From contig PSQN01000001.1 in NCBI GenBank assembly GCA_002989075.1, positions 310,001 through 374,000 of the forward strand: a DNA stretch of 64,000 nt, given 5' to 3'. Made by a program: the position numbers and the translations under genes. Under the pieces are notes generated by a model that worked only from the letters and a program-made list of their open reading frames with translations, made no database searches and was not told the origin of the DNA. The DNA is from Arthonia radiata (taxonomy: Eukaryota; Ascomycota; Arthoniomycetes; Arthoniales; Arthoniaceae). Positions 22,801 to 32,649 of the stretch are shown piece by piece; position 1 is the stretch's first letter, and every line of letters starts with the position of its first letter.

Positions 22801-23508
22801 CCGTCGATGATGCCGGCAGCGGTATGTATATAGACTCTTGAGTGCAAGAGGCTCGTCATTGAGGTCCGCGGGTACGATGAGACTTGTTGTGAGAAATGGG
22901 AGAATGTGATATTTGATAGAGACCTCCTTGCAACCCCTCACAGACAGATGTTTCAGAACGCTTCGGAGAGGGTGGAGGATGTTTGTGTGCAGCTCGGTGC
23001 CAGACACGGAAGTGTTGTCCAAATCTAATCGTGTGAGCCTGATCTTGGTCTTTGGCGGCAGTCCAAAACGTAATAAGAAGTCCAGCGCATGTGGTCGCTT
23101 GCTTGCGTTTGACTCTGCAGGGCTGTCCACCCCAGACGCATTGCTTGCGGGCGGAGGAGCGGGCAGCAAGCGAAATGACAGATTCTTCCAAGCCAAGGGA
23201 TAGTCTCGTAAGAGTAGCCTCACGAACTTGTTTGTGTGGTAGAGATCGAAGAGACTGCCGGTGGGGAGATGAAGAAGGAGGTTGTCCAAGATTGGAGGTT
23301 TGGTCAGGAGACTTTGGAACGCAATGGCGCACTCAGATTCTTCGTTATCGGTCGCTGCGCTGACGTGCCGATCGTCTTCTTCGCTGGCGGCTGTACATGT
23401 TGTTTGTAATAGTGAAGCCGTCGTGGGTTGGTTTGCGAGAGCACTCATGAACTCGTCACCAGACAAACAGTCTTGTCGTCGCAGAGCACAGGGTGGGCGC
23501 AATGTCAT
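19828..23508 (-). CDS. F-box-like / zinc-cluster protein, 1226 aa
   Basis: One uninterrupted frame. Residues ~70-115 (PPILDNLLLHLPTGSLFDLY and on) look like an F-box, followed by a short leucine-rich segment (LTRLDLDNTSVSGTELH, LKHLSVRGCKEVSIKY). A Cys/His-rich block follows at about residues 385-425 (CYACGDQILERCEQC, then CAGCRKTLCHSC). A second lies near the middle (CAECYNSSKWRVTCKAC, CIEHD) and a third late (CAGCNVLVCGDCRR, CPNCRSHP), each like a B-box or ZZ-type zinc site. Between them are long low-complexity Ser, Gln and Pro stretches, and the C-terminus is acidic. An SCF substrate-recruiting role is possible but inferred. A second in-frame ATG 20 codons later (23448) is an alternative start. 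I do not recognise a named orthologue. Confidence 0.7.
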   Translation of the reverse strand: MTLRPPCALRRQDCLSGDEFMSALANQPTTASLLQTTCTAASEEDDRHVSAATDNEESECAIAFQSLLTKPPILDNLLLHLPTGSLFDLYHTNKFVRLLLRDYPLAWKNLSFRLLPAPPPASNASGVDSPAESNASKRPHALDFLLRFGLPPKTKIRLTRLDLDNTSVSGTELHTNILHPLRSVLKHLSVRGCKEVSIKYHILPFLTTSLIVPADLNDEPLALKSLYTYRCRHHRRRPYLPSSLSRRDSDSHPTHQLIEICHRFKIWTDTAWCPTSGGRCFRRKDYWIGRSGFGASEVWVPFDRLWRSQNFLGTTEDLQETRGRERYNRRDADSGSVGRLWDEHECGYGGEALGSGITNNEDGKELPTHERRSHKAFVEGFQCYACGDQILERCEQCSVRMHCAGCRKTLCHSCAFDRPVRKKRRRGVEAAADMTASISSLEAPTVDAGPAARRRRRRQNERYWWAPGATRSPNIMSESNQSDESSSDEDSSSQSERPTSNPRLDMHWCCLKPTFSGGGGIGFIGTPNGDNVRAAPLPQGQGFEDVDFPLRIVKTKDEGSASQRSQSPASENSAGESSQAQSHSSCSSVSSPPVNSADAALFTTLSSPLSPHQNITQPHKAPRSLCAECYNSSKWRVTCKACNLPICIEHDIKQLKARRCGFRKLDQERKVVQQVQNLRRGEQAVAHGLRDANLRIFLAKWRPIVAGMEAIDEKRRSERKWVPADHDVDPADDPISPISPFTDAPSKAISIRRTKSLTVLPSHTHSSKPGLSISPPSATPPRTSTPRWLGCGAFFCPSPRTLGDPRPRCTATETSNAVAASSPTHQPGTNAVSTVTATTNFATHVANHHPHAMPFVANMGALGNMTLAPGTTMTFLYGPGFATNQPAQAQPQPNQPAQQALPPLPGPPHHQLQAAMQNQLPGNLNGNPHPAPTHANQLSAIIAHAAGPQQHVRGGVIHTSTGQNDHEALRCAGCNVLVCGDCRRESRCCPCSACSPALTSASYAQAATGTNAAAVPGHGATNTQPAPANASTAQPSSTSTSPPPPTIDQFAAQQLCPNCRSHPTIQSRCRFALETSKALELMSQASLSSNASSGSSDSAASASYEEDDEVGKMVDDGSWSDFWATLGEEPVPATDDVASNAALAEMDGAGVDANHTTPPPAPVQLAPPTLDVEPEVDGAELEAAVDELIADVEGEEGGDGDVSSAEGTVEGLDDVELEEDVMGMEG

Positions 23509-23937
23509 GCAGAGCGGAAGAGATGCTTTCTAATACCGGCATGTAGGGTATGGGGGTGGCGGTGAAGTTGTTGGACGATTCAAAGAGTGGTATCAAAGGG
23601 GCAATGGAAGCGGAGAGATGGTAAGCTTCAGGCAGGAGGTGTCCGAGAGGAGGGAGAGTGAGGTGAGAGTGACTAGGGCGCCTTGTAGGGCTGACGGCAA
23701 ACGCGTTTCACCTCTTCAGATTGTGATACATTCGTCTCGTCACGCGAAATCCAAGTATTGGGCATTCATGAGTCTCGCATTAACCCGAGCATGCGGTGCC
23801 ATCGGCCGCACGTACGCATGTATCGGCCACGAGGATAAGAAAGCATGAGTCGCGCCAGACACCCCTGAGGGAAGTATATCACCTTTCATCTGCACTTTAA
23901 AGGGACATCAAGCGCATCTTCCCGCGGAATCTAGAAA
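23509..23937. other. Divergent promoter region
   Basis: Shared upstream region of the F-box-like gene (minus) and the Ataxin-10-like gene (plus). No clear TATA box or other named site. Confidence 0.5.
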
Positions 23938-26900
23938 ATGACGGGCATCATGAATGGAAGCGCGAATGGGAGCAAGACTTCCCTGGATACCGCCACTATA
24001 CAGGCTCATGCCCTTCAGTTCCAATTACTCACTGCAAGCTGGACTACTCACTTTAAGGCTCTCGACTATGTCAAGGAGACGACAATGGACATGCTCGACA
24101 AGCGAGTGTTGCGAGCTTTTGCCGAGCTGACCATGAAGAATGGAGAAGCGCGGCATTTCGTTGGCGTTTCCCAGAAGACTTGGACAGACATGCGAGAAGT
24201 CTTCCATTTCGCATGTCCCTCGTTGGAGCAGCGATCGTATGGCTCTCTGGACCCGATGGCTGCCGGATACGACGGTCCCAGCAGCAACGTCATCGTGGCC
24301 AACAGCTTGAGTCTCTTGAAGGACTTGCAGCGTCTGGACAACATGCTGGCTATCGCGCGGAACCTCCTGACTGCCGGTGATCGAGTGCAGAATCTGGCTG
24401 CGCAAGTCGGATTCGATCGAGAGGTCTGTGCGTTGATCAATCTTTGCATTAAAATTACTGCGCGCGGCTATGATGGAGACGGTACTGCTGTCGATGAAGA
24501 CAAATGGCAGGGTGTGATCAATGGGTTCAAGAAACTCCTTATAACCTGCTTACAATTCTTGAGCAATCTAGTCACTATGAACGAGCGGCTGAAGCTCATG
24601 CTGTGGGTGGAGCTGTTCGACAACTATACAGAGCCTCTCCCTAACGCGTCGCTGGACCAACAAGAACAGACGCCTCAGCAGCAACAAAGTAACGGGCCGC
24701 CGCCTTCAGCAGGCTTAGGGGGAGCGGATAGGTGGGTTAGAACAGCCGTGGACGAGTTCAAGAAGCAGCATGATGTGCATCCTGGTTCAAGACCTTTGCC
24801 GAACAATCACCGTCGCCCTCCCAATCCTTATCATACGTTTGTTGTGCTGAACAAGGAGACCATCCGCGAAGGGCTGCAGCAAGAACTTGGGGCCGAGCCA
24901 ACTCAGGAGGAAATCATGACGGATTTGAAAGATCGATGGCAGGGAATGAGTGAAGATCAGCGTGCCTACTGGAAAAATATCGCCGACGAGAAAGCCACTG
25001 CCATGCGTGAAAAGGCTGGTGAGTTTTATGTCCCAAATTACGCTTGAGGAAGACTCTTGCATAATTATGCAGAGATGCGTCTACGGAATGGGTGATTGTG
25101 ACCGTGCTGACTGCCGAACTAGAGCAAAAAACGGCCTACGAGACCCAGCGAAAAGCTGAAATGTTGCAATATCCCAACGTCAACCGGCGAGCGTCTTCAA
25201 CAGCTTCCGAGGGTGTGGATGCTCCCAACAACGGTACGGAAAACCGCAGTCGGAATGGCTCGCAAGAGCTTGTGACCACCATGGAAACTGCAACTGATGG
25301 TCAACGCAAATTGCACGAAGGAAAGGTCCAATTGTTGAAACGCTTGCAAGCACATGGACCTCTCCCAGATCGGAGTCGTCAACAGACTCACATATCTCCC
25401 GCCTCGCCCATCGAATCGCCCATTTCACCCGTTGATCCGAGCCAGCCTTCTCTGGACCCTGAAGATGAAGAAGATGAGGATGAACTCGACGACGACGAAG
25501 AAGAAGATGAAAGGAGTGAAGACGAGGACTACGCCATTCCGGGTGAAGACGGTCGTGGGTTGCTGACGGACGTGCCTCTGATACTTGGTCCGAACGAGAT
25601 CGAAGTCCTACCCATGCTCATCATGTCTGGCATTGTGGCCCCGACGCATGATGCCGGAAAAACCTCGTCAGAGATTGGCAAAGATCACGACGAGACGGTG
25701 AACATGTACACGATACGATGTCATTTGCTCCTTGCGCAAGATAACGGCCGCAACCTCTTGCGCGAGCTTCTTATCTTCGTCGCCGCCTGGGATCTTCGAG
25801 AAGAGGAGCTCTATTTCAAGTTCATGGTGAAGATCATGGAAGCCATCCTCGTCAATGGGCTAATGCCGTTCGCATATGGAGCTTTCAAAGAATCAAAGGA
25901 CATCATTTCACCCGCACAAGCAGTTATCATGAAGCTACTAACAAAGATTTTCCATTCCCGCCACGGCTTCGTCGACGCCCACAACACGTCCTTGACGCAT
26001 GGCAACTCTGCCCCGTCGGATGGTCAGCCAACTGGACTCTCGGCAAAAGCTACGCCTCTTTCTCCGCCCGTTCGTTACGATGTTCAGATCGTTCACTGTC
26101 TATTCAGCGAGTTCCGGCAGACCATCATTCCCCAGATATGCGCCTTGATATTCTTGCAAGGCCAGATACGTGTCGGTCATGCTGGCCTGGACGACTTTCC
26201 TCTCAATCTGTGGGATATGGAACGTATGTACGAGGGTGTCTACCAGTATCTCGAGTTCTTCGCTATCCTCACCGATCACGAAGAATGGAAGAAACGCATG
26301 GCGGAGTGGGAGGTGGTCTGCGAGCTCCTAACGTTACTCAACGAGTTAGAAGTGGCCATACCCAAGGGTAGGGGTTTGCCTCCCACTGCACCTCCGCCGC
26401 CCCCGCCGCCCCCTCCACCGCAGCAGCAAATACCGCAGCAGCCACCGAAAGCTTCGTCCCCCGAGCCGAGCAATGGACCAAAGCCTGTCGCCGTCGAGAG
26501 ACCTTACGACGTGCACTCACCTGGTAATGGACTTGGCTCATCCGTGACTCCGTCAACGCAACCTGCCAACTCTGCAGCCACTCCAACCGCGCCTCCCGCA
26601 AACTGGCCTCCTCAGCAACCGCCACCGAATATCAATCCTCTAGCACAGGATCCCACAAATGCCACGTCTGTACCTCCCGTCAATCCTGCCACGCCGTCTC
26701 CGCTCCACGACGAGCCAGCCGACTTTGAGTGGCGGAACCTCAAGAAGCTTTCAATTCTCGTACTCTCATCTCTCGTCTGGAAGAATCCTGTGCTACAAGA
26801 CCAGGTCCGTTTTCATGGCGGCATCACTACCATCCTCGCTTGCTGTGCGCCGGACGAGCACAACCCGTACATTAGGGAACACGGTAAGCGCTAAGACTCA

Positions 26901-27482
26901 CTCCCTCGACTGACAGCCCTTTCACTGATATATCCACTAGCCATTATGTGTCTCCGCTTCCTACTCGAAGGCAACACGGCCAATGTCCAACTCGTCCAAG
27001 ATCTCGCCCGCATCCATGGCTCCACTGGCCCAGACGCACCTTTCCCTCAACCACCCTCCAAACGCACGAAAGAATGGGGTCGCAAACCCACGCACCTCGA
27101 TATTCACAAAGATGATTGGCTCTGGTCCGAAGCCCTCGGTCACGACGAGATCATCGACCATCCTTCGGTGTATATGCGCATGCAGGAAGATCGGTCCGTG
27201 GAGCGCGCAAGGGCCGCCTTACCCCCTCTGAACCGCATGCCGGAGTTCACTGTACCCGACGAGGTGTTAGATGCGAATGGATACGAGACGTTTGTGGACG
27301 TACGAGGACAGGTGGGGCTGCGTAAAAAGGATCCAAAACGGCGGAGTCCGGCGCCAGGAGAGAAGCTGATCGATCCGAACGCGAGACTACAGATCTGGCA
27401 GCCGAGCTTCAACGGGAAGAGCGAGAAGCATCTTGAGAACATCGCAAGGTCCGGTGGTGGCATCGCTGTGGTGCGCACTTGA
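23938..27482 (+). CDS. Ataxin-10 / Ctr86-like armadillo protein with HMG-box-like segment
   Basis: Exons 23938-25018, 25123-26883 and 26941-27482 join in phase to 1127 residues. The C-terminal third is a clear Ataxin-10 domain: FEWRNLKKLSILVLSSLVW, then HGGITTILACCAPDEHNPYI and, across the 57-nt intron, REHAIMCLRFLLEGNTANVQ. The N-terminal part is helical and armadillo-like (LLKDLQRLDNMLAIARNLL). Between these lies a segment from about residue 295 (PNPYHTFVVLNKETIRE ... LKDRWQGMSEDQRAYW) that reads as an HMG box, an acidic run, and a polyproline run near residue 780. Budding yeast Ctr86 and animal Ataxin-10 are the nearest known relatives; their roles are poorly defined (cytokinesis and ciliary roles in animals). 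The stop at 27480 may not be the true end; see the next gene. Confidence 0.85.
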
Positions 27483-27539
27483 CCCCTCGCGACTGACTGT
27501 GGCTAGTCAAGCTAACCAGGATCCCAGGGCTCCCCACCG

Positions 27540-28394
27540 ATGCACTCCATCCGCTCACGCACACCACCTTCAACGTTCACATTCGAGCCGCGCCTCGGCC
27601 CTGAAGACAGCAGCCCTCAGTCCGTCTCCAGCCCCAACAGTAGGACTCCCGTCCAGCCATCAAAGTCAGCGCAACCGACCACTTCATCAAAAGCATCACA
27701 GCCCAAAACGCCACAAGCAACCTCCTCTTCGAAGATACCACAGCCCAGCTCCTCCTCAAAAACTCCCACAACCAACTCCCAAGACCAAAGATACATGCCC
27801 CCCATCGAGCACCTTTCGCCCAGCCTCCAAAAGCAGCTCGACTCATACATCTCCAGCCACATGTCCTCATACCTCTCCTCTCTCCCCAAGGGTTCTTCTG
27901 CATCCAGCACGAAGTCCCCAACTACCGCCAGTTCCGGCGGTATCATATCATCCAAGCCATACGACCCCGCTTACCCACCGATTCCCATCGCAGAAATGCC
28001 CCTGCCACCATCAATCGCACAACTAGCAAAGTCCTTCACCTCCGAGGACCTGCAGAATGCGCTGGGCAGTGGGCCCGAGCTCGACAAGCTGAAAAGGCAA
28101 GTGCTGCTCGAGACGATGGCTATGAATCAGAGGTGAGATACCTTTCGTAGTCATTCTCGTTTTGATCGCGGCGGTCATGTGCGCAGCGGTTTGTAAAGTC
28201 AGTGGTGATGATGGAAGGGGCCGTAAAGTCGGAGCTGATAAAAGTACAGCTTGAAGCACGCCGACGAGACCACGAAGCGGTATCTCGAGCGGATGAAGCG
28301 CGGTGAGAAGCTGACCGACGGGGAGGCGCAGAAGATATTGAGCGGGGTGCTGGGGCAGCTCGAGGAGTCAACGAGAGGTGGGCGGAAGCGGTAG
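27540..28394 (+). CDS. Ser/Pro-rich hypothetical protein, possibly 3' part of the Ataxin-10 gene
   Basis: Exons 27540-28132 and 28250-28394, 117-nt intron with branch-like GCTGAT; 245 residues. The first 100 residues are Ser/Thr/Pro/Gln-rich and disordered. The last ~60 are charged and helical (ETTKRYLERMKRGEKLTDGE), with RGGRKR at the end. No family recognised. Only 57 bp separate its ATG from the stop of the gene before it, on the same strand, which is very tight for a mould. A splice from the weak donor GTGGTG (27455) to AACCAG (27519) would fuse the two in phase and skip that stop, so this may be the tail of a single longer protein. I report it separately because the donor is weak. Confidence 0.6.
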
Positions 28395-29539
28395 ATGTTA
28401 GGGGTGTATGGAGGCGGCGGGTGAGTTGCAGAGCATTCACGCATCGCATACCCTACCTCTTTTCAGTCCTTTGAGCAGCCGCTCTGCCCGCGCTGCCTCA
28501 AAAGATCTGGCTCGGCTGTTGTTGTCCATGGTATAGAGGCTGTATAGAAACCATTGGTAGTGATATCGGTCGCGGTGGGTAGAGAGAATCTATCAGTACA
28601 ACATACCTTAAAAAGCGGTCTAGCTATTATGTTCACATCTCAAACCGAGCACTGTGAAGCGAGGATTCACAGCACGACAACCAAGACAATATGCCGCTAC
28701 TGCTGTACTAATGCCGAGGCCATTGATTACAACACCTGGTACAGCAGCCGCTCTGATAGTGATCAATCCCCGCTCCACCTCCGCAAGTCGTCACTAGCCT
28801 ACTGCCTGCTAGGAATCAGGGGAAGATATATGATTGCTCTGAATTATACCTAGGATCAGTTTCTTAGCAGTAGTCTTCTCAAGAGCGCTGCAACCTAGAG
28901 GTTCCGGTCCTCAAACAATACACTTGAAGACAACGCCAGTGCACCAACCGTCAGGCGTGGGATCTCAAGTAGAGAAGAAGTGCGCACATTGCTATGCCCG
29001 TCTCCCATGGAAGCCAAAGGAACAGCAGTCAGATGGGCATCGAGGAGCCTCAACTCTAGCTATCCAGGCCTCGCCAGCTTTGGATGCGACGGGAGAAGTA
29101 CGTGAGATGCTGTGAGACTCACCATCAATGGCGCAAATGAAAGAGAAAGGACAGGTCATGGCTAGCCCATTTAGAGGGAGAGTGATAGATTGCTTTCATT
29201 GTAAATGCATAGACCGTGATCTCATAAAGCCATTATATGCTATAGAAATGGTCGTTGAGTCTCAATATCATGTCACTGCCTCCATGCCGCTTAAGAGCTC
29301 CTCCATCTTCTTCAAGATCACGCGCGTGCTCTTTGCTGAACCACTCGTTGCTTTGATAGCATCTGTCGACGGTCCCATGTGCATTGCGCACTCAACCTTT
29401 CATCGACGCCAATTTTCGACGCTCGATAATCACCACACTCAATCTCGAGTGGATTCTGTGGCCGCGCAAAGGTTTTAAGGTGGATCGGAGCCGTTTCCAT
29501 GGTGCTCTTGATTCATAATCATTGGACCTGCGCTTCTGC
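28395..29539. other. Convergent intergenic region
   Basis: Between the Ser/Pro-rich gene and the end of KAR5. Scattered short frames have no domain, splice structure or codon pattern that I can support. Confidence 0.5.
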
Positions 29540-31132
29540 TCACAACAATTGCACCCGACGCTTCTTCTCCAACACCCTTCTTATCCACATCACCGCAACG
29601 CATCCAAGTACGCCAGACACGGCAAAGCACCCAATCAGTACGGGCGCAAAGTGTACGAGCGTTTGGGTGAATGGATCCAAGTGGCTAAGCCAGTCTTCCA
29701 AAGGCTTGATCCAGGAGACGGCCAAAGTCACAAGAAAGAAGATTGCCAACCCAAAGCCGACTCTGCGGTCGAACACGGCAACAACGACGACAAGGACAGA
29801 TATGGCCACGTACCAAGCCACCTGACTCAAACCACCAAAGAAGTTCATAGCGTAAACGGCTTGAGTCTTCTCATCGATTGCCGCGCCGAGTGCGTCAATC
29901 TTGTTGTTGACAAGATCGACAAGATCGGTCTGATTGGCGATTTGGGCTTCCTGGAGCTCCTTGAGAGCCACTGTGCTCACTGCGAGATTTTGGAGGGCTC
30001 CGTCGAGGCCTTGAAGCCACTGATCATGCTCTGACTGTCGATCGAACATTAGGGCCATGAGCTGCGATGAGGCTCTCAACTCTGCTTGCAGCTGTGTGAA
30101 AGCGTTCAATATGCCATTGAGATCGCGCTGTTGAATCGTGTCTAATGACTTGGTGATGTCGTTCTGCGTAGCCAAAGCCTTGCCTTGTGCATTCGTGATG
30201 GCATCGGCACCTCGCGAGGCCTCTTGCATCATTGACACCATCTTCTTTCGGGCTTCCTCTACATCCTTCGAAGAGCGAGCAGCGGACCTACCAACTGTCT
30301 CGATCTCACTGTTGGCTTTCTCGAGCCCTTTGTGTGTGCTCGCGAAGATAGTAGAGAGCCGCTTCTCGGCTGATGACATGAAGGAAGCGAAGCGATTGTC
30401 GGCGGTCTTGTGTGAAGCCTCCATTTCCTTGGCAATCTTGGCCTGTAGATCACGAATAGAAGCCGCAAAGGCTTGCTGATCCGCATGTCGCTCGTCAACG
30501 TCTTTGATCTTCTTTTCGAGGGCTTCACCAGCGGAATGTGTCAAAGCTGTCATCGACTTGTGAACATTCAAAACATCTTCCCGCTCCACCTCTGCACGAG
30601 CGGCATGGCAAATGGAGATGGCGTTCTGACGAGCGTTGCTGTAGCTCGTCCACCATTGCGGTCGAGACTCCAATGCACTCAGGCAATCACTGATCTGCTG
30701 CTGACCGACTTCTGCATACTCCGCCGCCAGACTGATCTCATCTTCACGTGCCTCGGGACACTGAGCACCAGGCACAAAGCACTTCAAGCTCTTTTGGGGC
30801 TTGTCATGGGGCTGTGGGATCATGGGAGAGCACTGCGATGGAACTGCTGCGTTTGCTCCTCTGATTTCGCAGACAGCTAGTCGTGAAGCAAAGGACGACT
30901 TGATGCGGTCGAGAGATATGTTGATGTCCTTGTCGGGTTCGAGCGTCTTGCATGAGTCGATCAGGACAGTAGCAGCAAGTCTATGGCATGACGGCGCTCG
31001 CTCGAGGTCTGCAAGGAAGCTGAGCACCTGGGGAAAGATCTCTTGATGTTGTTGGCTGATTGAGCTGGTCAGACTGGTCGCAAGGGTGAGCGTAGCCAAC
31101 GCGAAGAAGATCCATCGGGAGAAAGAAGGCAT
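29540..31132 (-). CDS. KAR5: Nuclear fusion protein Kar5/Tht1
   Basis: Intronless, 530 residues. Kar5 (Tht1 in fission yeast) sits in the nuclear envelope/ER and is needed for nuclear membrane fusion during karyogamy. The order of parts fits the family: an N-terminal signal sequence (FFALATLTLATSL), a conserved Cys region with CHRLAATVLIDSCKTL and further Cys (CEIRG, CFVPGAQCPEA, ISDCLSALESRPQWW), a long coiled coil (residues ~190-420), and then two or three hydrophobic segments near the C-terminus (VAWYVAISVLVVVVAVF, GLAIFFLVTLAVSW, FAPVLIGCFAVSGVLG) separated by short loops, ending in a basic tail. It is divergently paired with the uL6m gene. Assignment rests on the Cys-motif and topology. 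Confidence 0.85.
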   Translation of the reverse strand: MPSFSRWIFFALATLTLATSLTSSISQQHQEIFPQVLSFLADLERAPSCHRLAATVLIDSCKTLEPDKDINISLDRIKSSFASRLAVCEIRGANAAVPSQCSPMIPQPHDKPQKSLKCFVPGAQCPEAREDEISLAAEYAEVGQQQISDCLSALESRPQWWTSYSNARQNAISICHAARAEVEREDVLNVHKSMTALTHSAGEALEKKIKDVDERHADQQAFAASIRDLQAKIAKEMEASHKTADNRFASFMSSAEKRLSTIFASTHKGLEKANSEIETVGRSAARSSKDVEEARKKMVSMMQEASRGADAITNAQGKALATQNDITKSLDTIQQRDLNGILNAFTQLQAELRASSQLMALMFDRQSEHDQWLQGLDGALQNLAVSTVALKELQEAQIANQTDLVDLVNNKIDALGAAIDEKTQAVYAMNFFGGLSQVAWYVAISVLVVVVAVFDRRVGFGLAIFFLVTLAVSWIKPLEDWLSHLDPFTQTLVHFAPVLIGCFAVSGVLGCVAVMWIRRVLEKKRRVQLL

Positions 31133-31646
31133 GCTAGCGCGACACCGCAGTTGAGGAGTGCCCGATCTTGCTGTCGACGGCGATATGCAGCAATGAAGCT
31201 GAAACAGTCGAGCAAGAAGACGATCATGAATCTTTCAATTGGCCATTCGGAGAGAAGAGAGGAAGACGAAAGGGAAGGAGGAAAGGGCGATTATGTTATA
31301 AAAGGAGCGGAGAGGAAAGGAAGGAGCGTTCGGCAGCGCACCGCTGGCTCGAGCATTTCACCATCACCCTGATTGAAGCTGCCATGGTCGAACGATGATG
31401 ACAGCCGCATTCGAGGGGTAGCTGGCGCCTTCGCATCTTCATGCTACGTCAAGGCATTCTTTGCGCCAACAAGTTGCCCGAGTGAATGGGTGAGGTCGAG
31501 CACAACCAGATGGAAAGCTAGGGTCACGCTAGCCTCTTCAAGCTATAGCTTCTCCATGTGGTCCTCGGTTTCGCAGGATGTGGACTACCAATTCATATAC
31601 ACGAATATCTAGTTAGCCTCTCGTTCGTATCCACAATAATCCATCG
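31133..31646. other. Divergent promoter region of KAR5 and uL6m
   Basis: Includes a TATAAAA-like word near 31298, in a purine-rich stretch. Which of the two genes it serves is unclear. Nothing else recognised. Confidence 0.45.
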
Positions 31647-32526
31647 ATGGCTAGCCGTAGTTCGAGCAGCGCTCTCGAAGCGGTCAGATCCCAACTCCGC
31701 GAATGCGTGGCGGCCCGTCCAACGAGGAGAACAGCGCTGCGCCGACCTCTTCCCACGCGATCGTTTACTTCTACTACTGCGCGCAGCTCGCAGATCGGGC
31801 GTAGCCCTCTCACAGTCCCGCCCGAATGCGATCTGCAGATTCTGCAGCCCAAGCAGTCCGGAGCCCAAGTCAGAGCAGCCAGAGGAGCTGCGACGCCGAG
31901 CGTTCTCGTCAAGGGGCCGCTCGGCGAACTGCAGATGGAACTACCCGCCTACCTGACTGTAGACTGGGACAGCTCGTCGCGCAAGGCCGTCTTGTCTGTG
32001 CTGGATGCGTCAGAAAAGGCACAGAGATCCATGTGGGGTACGGAGAATGCAGGACACCTCCAAAGTGCTCGCTGACGATATTTGTAAGGCACAACTCGGG
32101 CGTACCTCGCGAACCACATCCTGGGCGTATCAGAAGGGCACTCTTGCATCCTACGCCTCGTCGGTGTCGGCTACAGAGCCACGATTGAGAAGTCAGCAGT
32201 CACAGTTTCTCCCGAATTTGAAGGGCAGACTTTCGTCAATCTAAAAGTCGGATACTCTCATCCCATCGAGCTGCCGGTACCGTACGGCGTCAAAGCGAGC
32301 ACACCACAGCCCACACGAATACTTCTAGAGGGCATCGAGAAAGAAGTCGTGAAGCAATTCGCGGCTCGTATACGAAAGTGGCGTGTGCCTGAGCCGTATA
32401 AGGGCAAAGGAATCTGTAGGTTTCCGAGACTGCGCGCCATGTTGTTGCTTTGGCGCCTCATACTGACATGCAATCATAGTCGTCGACGATGAAACAATCA
32501 AGCTCAAGGCGAAGAAGATCAAATAG
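31647..32526 (+). CDS. Mitochondrial large-subunit ribosomal protein uL6m
   Basis: Exons 31647-32037, 32089-32415 and 32480-32526, 51- and 64-nt introns, 254 residues. uL6 is a core protein of the 50S-type mitoribosome near the peptidyl-transferase region. The N-terminus is Arg/Ser-rich with few acidic residues, a good matrix targeting sequence. The mature part shows the family pattern: VLVKGPLGELQMELP, then across the first intron MWGTTRAYLANHILGVSEGH, LVGVGYRA, GYSHPIELPVP, and RIRKWRVPEPYKGKGI just before the final exon, which adds VDDETIKLKAKKIK. That KxRxPEPYKGKGI motif is the hallmark of L6. Confidence 0.95.
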
Positions 32527-32649
32527 ACGTGGTGCTTGTCTGGCTCACGCACAGAGTCGACAACATACATCGCTTGCGTGATAGCTTCTATCAAGCATGA
32601 GTCCTAAGAGTCATGACTGATAACTCACCGGACAGACCAAGGTCTGCAT

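Noticed and set aside
26380-26430. CCGCC-rich run as a possible regulatory or unstable repeat
   Set aside because: It encodes the polyproline stretch of the Ataxin-10-like protein and needs no other explanation.
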